Assembly (NCBI GenBank): GCA_947497245.1
Contig: CANMFO010000001.1
Location: forward strand, 310,001-374,000
Origin: an uncultured Flavobacteriaceae bacterium
GTDB lineage: Bacteria; Bacteroidota; Bacteroidia; Flavobacteriales; Flavobacteriaceae
Direction of reading: 5' to 3'
DNA length: 64,000 nucleotides
A model generated the notes under the pieces. That model saw only the letters and a program-made list of their open reading frames with translations, searched no databases and was not told the origin of the DNA. Below are positions 52,511 through 63,581 of this stretch, piece after piece; positions within the stretch are counted from its first letter, which is position 1; the number at the start of each line of letters is the position of its first letter. The position numbers and the translations under genes are program-made.

Positions 52511-53935
52511 TTAGGAGAATTTCTTGGTCAGGTCGTCGATATACTTTCTAAACTGCTTGTCGGTCTCGGCCAGGTTGTCAACAGTCTTACAGGCATGCAA
52601 TACCGTGGCATGATCCCGTTTGCCTATTTGCGAACCAATGCTCGCTAGAGAGGCCTTGGTGAACTTTTTGGCAAAGAACATAGCCAGTTGACGCGCCTGT
52701 ACGATATGTCTTTTCCGCGTTTTGGACTGTAGCGTTGCCACGTCCATCTCGAAATAATCAGAGACTACCTTTTGTATATAGTCGATGGAAACTTCACGTT
52801 TGGTGTTCTTGACGAACTTTTCGACCACCTGCTGTGCCAATTCCAGGGTGACTTCCTTCTTGTTGAAAGACGATTGCGCAATAAGCGATATGATGGCACC
52901 TTCCAGTTCGCGGATATTGGTCTTAATGTGTTTGGCGACATAATCTACAATGTCGTCGGGCATTTCCACCCCATCCCGGTACAATTTGTTCTTTAAAATC
53001 GATATTCGGGTCTCGTAATCAGGGTTCTGCAATTCCGCAGACAATCCCCATTTGAAGCGCGACAACAGGCGTTGTTCGATATCCTGCATATCTACCGGGG
53101 CCTTATCCGAGGTAAGGATGACCTGTTTTCCATTTTGGTGCAAATGATTGAAAATATGGAAAAACACATCCTGCGTACCCGATTTCCCGGAAAGGAACTG
53201 CACATCATCGATGATCAACACATCGATAAGCTGATAAAAGTGGATGAAGTCGTTCCTTGTATTTTTCTTTACGGATTCAATGTATTGCTGGGTGAACTTT
53301 TCCGCAGAAATGTACAGTACGGTACGTTCGGGATATTTATCCTTGATTTCGACACCGATGGCATGTGCCAAATGGGTCTTTCCCAAACCTACACCGCCGA
53401 ACACCAATAAAGGGTTGAAGGAAGTGCCCCCGGGCTTGTTGGCAACGGCCATTCCGGCAGAACGGGCCAAACGGTTCGAATCCCCCTCCAGAAAATTGTC
53501 AAAATTGTAATTGGGGTTGAGTTGGGACTCTATCTTAATATTTCTGATGCCCGGGATCACAAAGGGATTTTTCAATTCCGGGTTTTTGGACTTGATGGGG
53601 ACATCCATTTCCTGGGGGGTCATGTTCCCTCTGTTGGAACTTGGGATTTTTTCGGTGAAAGGTTCCCGATTGCCATAGGTGTTTTCCATCTTGATGATGT
53701 ACACCAATTTTGCCGTCTCCCCCAGTTCTTTGGTCAGGGCCACTTTTAATAATTTTACATAGTGCTCCTCGAGCCACTCGTAGAAAAATTTACTGGGAAC
53801 TTGAATGCTTAGGGCGTTTTCGGAAAGCTTGACCGGCTTAATGGGCTCGAACCAAGTTTTGAATGCCTGCGGTTGGATATTATCATGGATAAAGACCAAA
53901 CAATTGTTCCATACGGAATTAGCAGTAACACTCAT
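52511..53935 (-). CDS. dnaA: Chromosomal replication initiator DnaA
   Basis: 474 aa. Domain I at 1-85 (VWNNCLVFIHDNIQPQAFKTWFEPI), AAA+ domain with GGVGLGKTHLA (Walker A) near 178-188, VLIIDDVQFLSGK (Walker B) near 240, and domain IV ending in GSQIGKRDHATVLHACKTV, the DnaA-box recognition motif. It opens oriC. I saw no TTATCCACA-type box in the 200 bp on either side. Start ATG at 53935. Confidence 0.98.
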   Translation of the reverse strand: MSVTANSVWNNCLVFIHDNIQPQAFKTWFEPIKPVKLSENALSIQVPSKFFYEWLEEHYVKLLKVALTKELGETAKLVYIIKMENTYGNREPFTEKIPSSNRGNMTPQEMDVPIKSKNPELKNPFVIPGIRNIKIESQLNPNYNFDNFLEGDSNRLARSAGMAVANKPGGTSFNPLLVFGGVGLGKTHLAHAIGVEIKDKYPERTVLYISAEKFTQQYIESVKKNTRNDFIHFYQLIDVLIIDDVQFLSGKSGTQDVFFHIFNHLHQNGKQVILTSDKAPVDMQDIEQRLLSRFKWGLSAELQNPDYETRISILKNKLYRDGVEMPDDIVDYVAKHIKTNIRELEGAIISLIAQSSFNKKEVTLELAQQVVEKFVKNTKREVSIDYIQKVVSDYFEMDVATLQSKTRKRHIVQARQLAMFFAKKFTKASLASIGSQIGKRDHATVLHACKTVDNLAETDKQFRKYIDDLTKKFS

Positions 53936-54143
53936 TCTTAAGTTCTCTTATTTTGTTGGTTAGTATTTTAACACCAGTAGGTCGAAATTAGGTCGGAGCG
54001 GACCTGTTTTCCAGAGTGGGACAAATATGTGAACAAAAAATCTAAAAAAAAAATGAAACACTATTGAATTTCCGCTTTTTTTTTACCATGTTCGGCAGTC
54101 ACTTGCAACACTTTTTAAATATATACTTTTTACTTTAAAAATC

Positions 54144-54542
54144 ATGGACTTTAACGAAATTTCTTTTCGGGTACGTTATGCCGAAACGGATCAAATGGGC
54201 GTGGTGTATCACGGGAATTATGCGCAATACTTGGAGATGGGAAGGGTGGAATGGTTACGCGGGCTCGGTATTTCTTACAAGAGCATGGAGGAAAGCGGTA
54301 TTATGCTTCCCGTAATTTCCTTAAGCGTGGATTTCAAAAAACCGGCCGTGTACGATGACGTTCTTCGGGTGGTCACCGTTCTAAAAAAGAGGCCCCTTGT
54401 CAAGATAGAATTTGACTATAAAATTTACAACGAAGCGGGCGAAATTTTGGCGGAGGCCAATACGGTTTTGGCCTTCATCGATATGAAGACGAAACGACCC
54501 ATCAAATGCCCGGATGAGGTACTTGAAAAGATCAAGACTTAG
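54144..54542 (+). CDS. Acyl-CoA thioesterase (YbgC/FadM-like hot-dog protein)
   Basis: 132 aa, single hot-dog domain. Family block: FRVRYAETDQMGVVYHGNYAQYLEMGRVEWLRGLGISYKSMEESG near residues 8-52 with the catalytic Asp in ETDQMG. It hydrolyses acyl-CoA thioesters in the cytosol; the chain length is unknown. Its 3' end overlaps the convergent IMPACT-family gene by 11 bp. Confidence 0.94.
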   Translation: MDFNEISFRVRYAETDQMGVVYHGNYAQYLEMGRVEWLRGLGISYKSMEESGIMLPVISLSVDFKKPAVYDDVLRVVTVLKKRPLVKIEFDYKIYNEAGEILAEANTVLAFIDMKTKRPIKCPDEVLEKIKT

Positions 54543-55158
54543 CTTGCTGTTTTTTCACTGCCTGCACACCAAATATCCCTTCAAAGGCAGCCGATAGTTT
54601 TGCGGCGTCTTTTTTTCTGCAGGAGACGACCAATTCGCATTCCAATTCCATTTTTTGGGAGACAATTTTCAATTGTCCTTGCTTTATAATGCGCATCACC
54701 CTGTCCATCTGCTGATATCCAAAAGAAACCGAAAAATGCTCCTCTAGGGTCTTGGTTACGATAGTTGCCGCTTCAAGAGCCATCTGAGCAGTGTTGCGAT
54801 AGGCATGGATCAATCCCCCCACACCTAGTTTGGTGCCCCCAAAAATACGTACCACGGCAACCATGACATTGGTCACTTGAAAGGACTGCAGCTGCCCGTA
54901 TATGGGCATTCCGGCAGAATTGTTGGGTTCGCCGTCATCATTTGCCCGATACCTGACGGGCGAGGTTCCCAACTGCCAGGCGAAACAGACATGATTTGCG
55001 GTAGGGTACTTTTTTCGCAATTGGGCAATAAAGGGCTTTACCTCGAACTCGTTCCCGATAGGAAAGACGTATCCGTAAAACTTGCTTTGCCGATCCTTGT
55101 ATAGCACGACTTCGGGCTGCTCGACAATGGTGCGGTATGTATCCGATTCCCTCTCCAT
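54532..55158 (-). CDS. IMPACT/YigZ family protein
   Basis: 208 aa from ATG 55158 (MERESDTYRTIVEQPEVV); a longer open frame upstream is antisense to the neighbour. UPF0029 domain: RQSKFYGYVFPIGNEFEVKPFIAQL, NHVCFAWQLG, RANDDGEPNNSAGMPIYGQL, and VMVAVVRIFGGTKLGVGGLIHAYRNTAQMAL. The C-terminal half carries the YigZ/EF-G V-like domain. It may bind ribosomes or regulate translation; this is unproven. ATG shares a base with the EamA stop. Confidence 0.94.
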   Translation of the reverse strand: MERESDTYRTIVEQPEVVLYKDRQSKFYGYVFPIGNEFEVKPFIAQLRKKYPTANHVCFAWQLGTSPVRYRANDDGEPNNSAGMPIYGQLQSFQVTNVMVAVVRIFGGTKLGVGGLIHAYRNTAQMALEAATIVTKTLEEHFSVSFGYQQMDRVMRIIKQGQLKIVSQKMELECELVVSCRKKDAAKLSAAFEGIFGVQAVKKQQAKS

Positions 55159-56024
55159 CAGAACAGGGCCACTAAAAGGATACTTATCACGGCCAGGGTG
55201 ATGCCTCCCCAATTTTTGAGGCTGATCTGCTCTCTGAACAGCACGATTCCCAATAGGGTAGAGCACATTACAACGGCAACATTGTTGATGGTAAAGACCT
55301 GTGCGCTGTTCAAATGATCGCCGTGGAGGGCCTTTAGTAAAAAAAAGACGGAAAAATAATTGGGGACGCCTAGGACAACTCCCCCCAAAACATTTCGAAG
55401 GTTAAGCTTTAGAGGGACTTTTATCGATTTCAAAAAGATGAAAACGATCCCCACTATGGCCGCGGACCCAAAGACCGTTGCCGAGAAAAGGGAAAATTCA
55501 CCCTCCTCGATATGGGTTTCTTGGAAGTATTTTAGGCTGGTGTCGATAAGGCCAGAACCCAAAAACACCAATGCGGGCAACAAGAGGAGGGAATTGCTCC
55601 GGAGCGAAACCGAATTTTGCTTTACCGAAACGAAATACACTGCCACCAAGGCCAGTAGTATCCCTAAAATCTTGATGTTTCCCAGTGTTTCCCCATACAT
55701 GAACACACCGAACAGCACGGGAATGACAAGCGACATTTTGGTGGCCACGGAGGTTACTGAAACACCTATTTTCTGGGCGGTGGCGGCCATTAGGTTGAAT
55801 ACGAGGATGAACAACGATCCCAAAGCAAAAGTGCCCAAAAACCATGGTTTTTCAGGAATTTCGGTAACCGCCAATTCCCGCCCGTACATAAAAAGCCCTA
55901 CTGTACAGGCGACCACATAGTTCGTGATGATCGCGTAAAGGGTGGTTATCCGATACTTGGGGAATAGCTTGAAAATGACAAAGATCAAACTGGAAAAAAG
56001 CACACTAAGGGCCAAGTACAACAT
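55158..56024 (-). CDS. EamA/DMT-superfamily transporter
   Basis: 288 aa from ATG 56024, ten membrane helices. Two EamA repeats: residues 1-135 (SSLIFVIFKLF... AATAQKIGVSVTSVATKMSLVIPVLFGVFMYGETLG) and 150-288 (...HLNSAQVFTINNVAVVMCSTLLGIVLFREQISLKNWGGI). The substrate is unknown; such carriers export metabolites or amino acids. It starts 3 bp after the HAD stop and its stop overlaps the IMPACT start, so ribD-HAD-EamA-IMPACT is a continuous run. Confidence 0.92.
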   Translation of the reverse strand: MLYLALSVLFSSLIFVIFKLFPKYRITTLYAIITNYVVACTVGLFMYGRELAVTEIPEKPWFLGTFALGSLFILVFNLMAATAQKIGVSVTSVATKMSLVIPVLFGVFMYGETLGNIKILGILLALVAVYFVSVKQNSVSLRSNSLLLLPALVFLGSGLIDTSLKYFQETHIEEGEFSLFSATVFGSAAIVGIVFIFLKSIKVPLKLNLRNVLGGVVLGVPNYFSVFFLLKALHGDHLNSAQVFTINNVAVVMCSTLLGIVLFREQISLKNWGGITLAVISILLVALF

Positions 56025-56026
56025 CC

Positions 56027-56632
56027 TTACAGCCGGTCTTTTAATTGTACGATGTCGTCTATGCCGACCTGCAGGTTCCAGCATTGGATACCCAGTTTTT
56101 GTGCCGCATCGGTATTTTCCTTGGTGTCGTCGACGAAAAAGGTCTCCTCGGCCTTCAAACCGTTTTGCTCGAGGACAAACCGATAGATTTCTGCATTGGG
56201 TTTCCTAAGGTGTATCTCATGGGAAAGGTAAAATTGTTCAAAACTATTTTTGAACCGCTTATATTTTTCCGAGCCCATCTTTTGCTCCACATGGGGAATA
56301 TGGAGGGCGTTGGTATTGCTCAACAGAAAAAGACGGTACTGGGCCCTTTTGGCCAGGTCTTCGATAAAATCCAAGCGGTAATCGGGGAAATCGAGCAACA
56401 TGGAATTCCAAATATGGGTAATTTCCAAAGGGGTGGCCTTGGGATATACGGTGGCCAAACTGGCCACAAATTCATCCGAAGAAATGGCACCTACCTCGTA
56501 ACTGTTGTTCAGGGCGAACATTTCCGGACCTAGATTTGGATTTCCTCCGAATTTTTCGATTTCCCGAAAAATGACCTTTTTGTCGAGATTGATAAAAATA
56601 TCACCGAAGTCAAAAATGATGTTTCTAAGCAT
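56027..56632 (-). CDS. HAD-family phosphatase (YihX-like)
   Basis: 201 aa. HAD motif I in FDFGDIFINLD (residues 7-17), with the nucleophile Asp8 and Gly10 in place of the second Asp, as in YihX-like members. Motif II in FLLSNTNALH near 103, motif III Lys near 140 and motif IV FVDDTKENTDAA near 173. Probably dephosphorylates a sugar phosphate or nucleotide. It overlaps ribD by 8 bp, suggesting coupled translation and perhaps a role near riboflavin synthesis. Confidence 0.93.
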   Translation of the reverse strand: MLRNIIFDFGDIFINLDKKVIFREIEKFGGNPNLGPEMFALNNSYEVGAISSDEFVASLATVYPKATPLEITHIWNSMLLDFPDYRLDFIEDLAKRAQYRLFLLSNTNALHIPHVEQKMGSEKYKRFKNSFEQFYLSHEIHLRKPNAEIYRFVLEQNGLKAEETFFVDDTKENTDAAQKLGIQCWNLQVGIDDIVQLKDRL

Positions 56633-57716
56633 TCCTATAAATTTTCAAAGTATCCGAACCTATTGTTTTGGAGGATATCGGGCTGCCGGGGAGCTCCGGT
56701 GCCGCTATCCCTGCGTTAAAGTAAGCGTTTCCGGTAAATACCCGGGCCTCATCCCAAAAGTTTTCATCAATAAAAGTTTGTAGGGTCCTGGCCCCGCCTT
56801 CGACCAGAACACTTGAAACCCGGTGTTCATGAAGTACTTGGCAAACTTGTGTCGCCAGGTTCCCGGAAAAATCGAGGGTTTCATATCCAATGCCCTTGAG
56901 GTAGGGGGTGGGGTCCGCAACTTGGGTCAAGACCAAGGTTTCGATACTGCCATCCAGCACATGGAAGGCCTTGTTGATTTTCAGACCTTTGTCCAAGATC
57001 ACCCGCAATGGGTCTTTTCCGGTCCAGTTTCGGACATTCAACTTGGGATTATCCTCCAAAACGGTATTGGTCCCTACCAAAATGGCCTGTTCCTCACTCC
57101 TCCACTGATGCACGAGTTGCCTGGAATAGGGGTTGCTGATCCAAAACGGTTTGGGGTCGATGTTTGGTTTTTTCCTTTCCGGGGCGATGAAACCGTCCAA
57201 AGTTTCGGCCCACTTGAGAATTACGTACGGTCTTTTTTGCTCTTGAAACAGCAAGAAACGTTTGTGGTGCTCTCGGCATTCCCCTTCCAAAAGCCCTATC
57301 TGTACCGAACATCCAGATTCCCTTAGTCTTTGTACCCCCTTGCCCGCCACCCGTTCATTGGGATCTAGACATCCGATGACCACCTTGGGAATTTGGTGCT
57401 CGATGATAAGGTCGGCACAAGGCGGGGTCTTTCCGAAATGGGAACAGGGTTCAAGGGTTACATATAGGGTAGCCTCCTTCAAAAGGCCTCTGTCCGGGAC
57501 CGAACGGATGGCATTCACTTCGGCATGTGGCCCGCCGTAGGGGCTAGTGAAGCCCTCACCGATGATTTTCCCATCGCGTACAATTACGGCCCCGACCATG
57601 GGGTTCGGGGCCGTGGTTCCCAGTCCGTTCAGGGCAATGGCAATACAACGCGACATGTATTTTTCTTCCCCCATTTGTCTGATGTCCCGCTGGTCGGAGG
57701 TAATCTGCATAACCAT
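56625..57716 (-). CDS. ribD: Bifunctional riboflavin deaminase/reductase
   Basis: 363 aa. N-terminal deaminase domain with GPHAEVNAI (zinc His/Glu) and LEPCSHFGKTPPCADLII (zinc Cys pair) at about 67-105; C-terminal reductase domain with FILKWAETLDGFIAPE... and VLVEGGARTLQTFID. It makes 5-amino-6-ribitylamino-uracil phosphate in riboflavin synthesis. ATG codons at 57716, 57710 and 57674 are all possible; the last starts nearest the family's usual N-terminus. ribD overlaps the HAD gene. Confidence 0.95.
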   Translation of the reverse strand: MVMQITSDQRDIRQMGEEKYMSRCIAIALNGLGTTAPNPMVGAVIVRDGKIIGEGFTSPYGGPHAEVNAIRSVPDRGLLKEATLYVTLEPCSHFGKTPPCADLIIEHQIPKVVIGCLDPNERVAGKGVQRLRESGCSVQIGLLEGECREHHKRFLLFQEQKRPYVILKWAETLDGFIAPERKKPNIDPKPFWISNPYSRQLVHQWRSEEQAILVGTNTVLEDNPKLNVRNWTGKDPLRVILDKGLKINKAFHVLDGSIETLVLTQVADPTPYLKGIGYETLDFSGNLATQVCQVLHEHRVSSVLVEGGARTLQTFIDENFWDEARVFTGNAYFNAGIAAPELPGSPISSKTIGSDTLKIYRNA

Positions 57717-57803
57717 GATTTAGTGCCCGTGAAGTTTTAACATGATATAGGTTTCCCGTATCTTCACCTCACAAAAATAGGACATTAATAACTATGGTGA
57801 TCT

Positions 57804-58298
57804 ATGGAAATGCGTTCGGTGATAATACGTGAGATCCGCCCAGGGGATAATGTCGAAGTAGCTGGGCTAATTCGTGTGGTATTGGTCGAAATGGGCGTTC
57901 CGAAGGTGGGTACGGCCTACGCCGATAAGGCACTCGACCAAATGTTCGAAAATTACGACCTGCCCCGGGCCACCTATTTCGTAGCAGAGGAAAATGGTAA
58001 GATTATCGGATGCGCTGGGATCGCCCAATTGGAAAATTATGAAGGCAATGTCTGTGAGCTTCAAAAAATGTATTTGGTGGAGGAGGCGAGAGGTTTGGGC
58101 TTAGGGACCAAAATGATGCAGGCCTGTCTGGAACGAGCTGGGGAACTGGGCTTCCAAAAAGTGTATCTGGAGACCATGCCCTACATGGAGACCGCCCAAA
58201 AACTGTACCTTAAAAACGGATTTGAATACATAGACGCGCCCATGGGAAATACCGGGCATTACTCGTGTCCGGTTTGGATGATCAAGGATATAGGGTAG
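57804..58298 (+). CDS. GNAT family N-acetyltransferase
   Basis: 164 aa. REIRPGDNVEVAGLIRVVLVEMG at the N-terminus, the acetyl-CoA loop ELQKMYLVEEARGLGLGTKMMQACLERAGELGF near residues 87-118, and LETMPYMETAQKLYLKNGFEYIDAPMGNTGHYSC at the C-terminus. It transfers acetyl to an unknown small molecule or protein amine. It lies 52 bp upstream of prmC on the same strand. Confidence 0.93.
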   Translation: MEMRSVIIREIRPGDNVEVAGLIRVVLVEMGVPKVGTAYADKALDQMFENYDLPRATYFVAEENGKIIGCAGIAQLENYEGNVCELQKMYLVEEARGLGLGTKMMQACLERAGELGFQKVYLETMPYMETAQKLYLKNGFEYIDAPMGNTGHYSCPVWMIKDIG

Positions 58299-58350
58299 GC
58301 CGGGCAACCAAATAAATGGAACTTTCTGCGAAACGACTAACCCCAAAAAC

Positions 58351-59220
58351 ATGTTACTACGCGAAATCAAGCGCATTTTCCACCACGAACTCGATACGAT
58401 CTATCCGCAGGAGGAAATTGATAGTCTCTTTTACATCCTGATGGACCACTACCTGGAGCTGGAACGTTTTGTTCTGGCCCTGCAGCCCAATGCCGTGGTT
58501 TCCAAGGAGCAGGAGCAACATTTGTTCGAAGCGCTGTCCGAATTGCGCTCCCTACGGCCTATCCAGTACATTTTGGGAAAGGAGGACTTTATGGATCTCG
58601 ATTTCCGGGTGAACGAACAGGTGCTCATCCCCAGACAGGAAACCGAAGAGTTGGTTCGATGGATCATTGGGGAATATCGGGCCGCCAAGGACGGGAGTAT
58701 CAAAATACTGGACATAGGCACTGGTAGCGGCTGTATCGCCATTTCCCTGGCCAAAAATTTGCCCGGCGCAGAGGTGCATGCCCTTGACGTATCGGAGGGG
58801 GCATTGGCCATAGCGCTGCAAAATGCCTTGGAAAACGGAGTGGACATTTCGTTTGTGCAAGCGGATATTTCCACTTGGGACGGACCGGGAACCCAGTTTG
58901 ACATCATTGTTTCCAACCCACCCTATGTTCGGGAATCGGAGAAAGGGACCATGCATCGTAACGTGTTGGACCACGAGCCCGGTCTGGCGCTGTTTGTCCC
59001 TGATGAAAGCCCCTTGATATTCTATGAGCATATTGCTCATTTTGCCGAAAGGAACCTAAAAGGGCAAGGTGTGCTTTACTTGGAAATAAATCAATATTTG
59101 GGAAAAGAGGCCAAAGTGCTTCTCGAAAACCATAATTTTTCAGAAATTGAACTTCGAAAAGATTTGTTCGGGAATGACCGGATGTTAAAAGGCAAAAAAG
59201 TTATGGCCCATGGAGGCTAA
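58351..59220 (+). CDS. prmC: Peptide chain release factor N5-glutamine methyltransferase
   Basis: 289 aa. N-terminal helical domain to about residue 85, then the SAM domain: ILDIGTGSGCIAISLAKNLPGAEVHALDVSEGALAIA near 118-155 and the catalytic NPPY in FDIIVSNPPYVRESEKG near 190. It methylates the Gln of the GGQ motif in RF1/RF2, which is required for efficient termination. The RidA gene starts 11 bp before its stop. Confidence 0.96.
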   Translation: MLLREIKRIFHHELDTIYPQEEIDSLFYILMDHYLELERFVLALQPNAVVSKEQEQHLFEALSELRSLRPIQYILGKEDFMDLDFRVNEQVLIPRQETEELVRWIIGEYRAAKDGSIKILDIGTGSGCIAISLAKNLPGAEVHALDVSEGALAIALQNALENGVDISFVQADISTWDGPGTQFDIIVSNPPYVRESEKGTMHRNVLDHEPGLALFVPDESPLIFYEHIAHFAERNLKGQGVLYLEINQYLGKEAKVLLENHNFSEIELRKDLFGNDRMLKGKKVMAHGG

Positions 59221-59625
59221 AAAGAACTACATTGTAGCGGGGAAAGGTCTGCCCAAGTGGAGCAACCCCATCAGCCATGCCGTCGTGGTCAACAATATGT
59301 GCTTCGTAAGTGGGCAGTTGGCGGTAGATCTCGAAGGCAATTATGTGGAGGGAACTGCCCGGGAGGAAGCCGAACTGGCATTCTCCAATTTTTTGGCCGG
59401 ACTGACCAATGCGGGTTTTGAAAAGGACGATGTGGTCTTTGTTGATATTGCCTTTGACGACCTTGCGGACCTTCCAGCGGTAAACCGGATTTTCATGGAA
59501 TTGTTTCCAGAAGGCAAAAGACCCGCAAGGACCATATATCAGGCGGAGGCCCTTCCTTTTGGCGGCAAGGTCAAAGTAACGGGGACCGCGGTAAAAACCC
59601 TTGATTTGCAAACCAGACAAAAAAA

Positions 59626-59629
<4 letters not shown>
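59210..59629 (+). CDS. RidA family (enamine/imine deaminase-like) protein
   Basis: 139 aa. The YjgF/RidA fold is visible in GKGLPKWSNPISHAVVVNNMCFVSGQLAVDLEGN, LAGLTNAGFEKDDVVFVDIAFDDLADLPAVNRIF, and GKRPARTIYQAEALPFGGKVKVTGTAV. It quenches reactive enamines from PLP enzymes; the standard substrate-contact Arg appears in KRPART. It overlaps prmC by 11 bp and its TGA overlaps the TTG start of the next gene. Confidence 0.9.
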
Positions 59630-62204
<2,575 letters not shown>

Positions 62205-62256
62205 AGAACAACAATGGAAAAACATATATCCTATCACTAACTTTTCAAATCAAATT

Positions 62257-63567
62257 ATGAGCAAAGCCGAATTGAACAAAGCCCTGAGTCCATTAATGCT
62301 ATGGGGCCTGGGTGTTGGATATGTTATTTCCGGAATGTATTTTGGATGGAATTTGGGTTTGGCCGAGGGCGGCACGTACGGACTGGCCATCGCCACCATT
62401 TTCATAATACTGATGTACGTTACCTTTACCTTCAGTTATACCGAAATGGCCTGCGCCATACCCAGGGCAGGTGGAGCGTTCGAATATGCCAACCGGGGGT
62501 TGGGCAAACATTTGGGATTTATAGGGGGAATTGCACAGAATATCGAATTCATATTTGCCCCACCGGCCATCGCTGCGGCGATTGGGGCATATCTTAACTT
62601 GTTGTACCCTACCATAGACCTGATGATCTTTGCCATTGGCGCCTATCTGATTTTTACGGTCATCAACATCCTAGGGGTAAAACTGGCAGCTTCCTTTGAA
62701 TTGGTGATCACTGTCCTCGCCGTGATCGAACTGCTGATTTTTGCCGGAGCCACGCTTCCCGAGTTTGAGCTAAGTAATTTGCAACTGAATCCCTTGCCCA
62801 ATGGATTTTCCGGAGTATTTGCCGCGATTCCGTTCGCTATCTGGTTCTTTTTGGCCATAGAAGGTGTAGCAAATGTGGCGGAAGAGGCCATAAATCCACA
62901 ACGGAGTATCTTGATCGGTTTTGGTTCGGCAATCTTTACCCTGGTGATACTGTGCGTTCTCACTTTTACCGCCGCGGTCGGTGTTGCCGGTTGGGAGGCG
63001 GTCGTATATCCCGAGGGGAGCACGGTGGCCTCCGACTCTCCGCTTCCCTTGGCGTTGTCGCATGTGGTGGACAGTGGACATTTTCTATATAAATTGCTGA
63101 TCGGAATTGGGTTGTTGGGGCTGATTGCCTCTTTTCATGGAATCATTTTGGCCGGGGGACGCGCGACATTTGAGTTTGGAAGAGTGGGCTATGCCCCCCG
63201 TTTCCTGGGTGTCGTGCAATCCAGATTTAAGACTCCCGCCAACGCTTTGATCATCAACACCATAATCGGAATTATCGCGCTGTTTACAGGTAAGACGGGG
63301 GAAATTATTACGATTGCCTGTTTTGGCGCATTGGCGCTCTATATTGTTTCCATGTTTTCCTTTTTCGCCCTGCGCAGAAAAGAACCCGATATGGAACGGC
63401 CATTTAAGGTGCCCCTGTTTCCCTTGTTTCCCTTGGTGGCCTTGGTCATCGCTTCGGTGGCATTTATTGCCATGAGCTACTACAATCCGGTACTGGCCCT
63501 GATCTTCTTCGGCATCGTCGGGGTTTCCTATCTGGGGTTCCTCCTCTTCTTGAATAAAAAAATGTGA
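62257..63567 (+). CDS. APC-superfamily permease (ethanolamine/amine permease-like)
   Basis: 436 aa, twelve membrane helices. Starts with LSPLMLWGLGVGYVISGMYFGWNLGLAEGG, and EMACAIPRAGGAFEYANRGLGKHLGFIGGIAQNIEF matches the ethanolamine permease (EutH-unrelated, Eat) branch of the APC family; EGVANVAEEAINPQRSIL is also typical. Followed 14 bp later by a glutamine-synthetase-like gene, which fits uptake of an amine for gamma-glutamylation. Substrate is inferred from relatives. Confidence 0.9.
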   Translation: MSKAELNKALSPLMLWGLGVGYVISGMYFGWNLGLAEGGTYGLAIATIFIILMYVTFTFSYTEMACAIPRAGGAFEYANRGLGKHLGFIGGIAQNIEFIFAPPAIAAAIGAYLNLLYPTIDLMIFAIGAYLIFTVINILGVKLAASFELVITVLAVIELLIFAGATLPEFELSNLQLNPLPNGFSGVFAAIPFAIWFFLAIEGVANVAEEAINPQRSILIGFGSAIFTLVILCVLTFTAAVGVAGWEAVVYPEGSTVASDSPLPLALSHVVDSGHFLYKLLIGIGLLGLIASFHGIILAGGRATFEFGRVGYAPRFLGVVQSRFKTPANALIINTIIGIIALFTGKTGEIITIACFGALALYIVSMFSFFALRRKEPDMERPFKVPLFPLFPLVALVIASVAFIAMSYYNPVLALIFFGIVGVSYLGFLLFLNKKM

Positions 63568-63581
63568 TAACTTAGGGCCTT

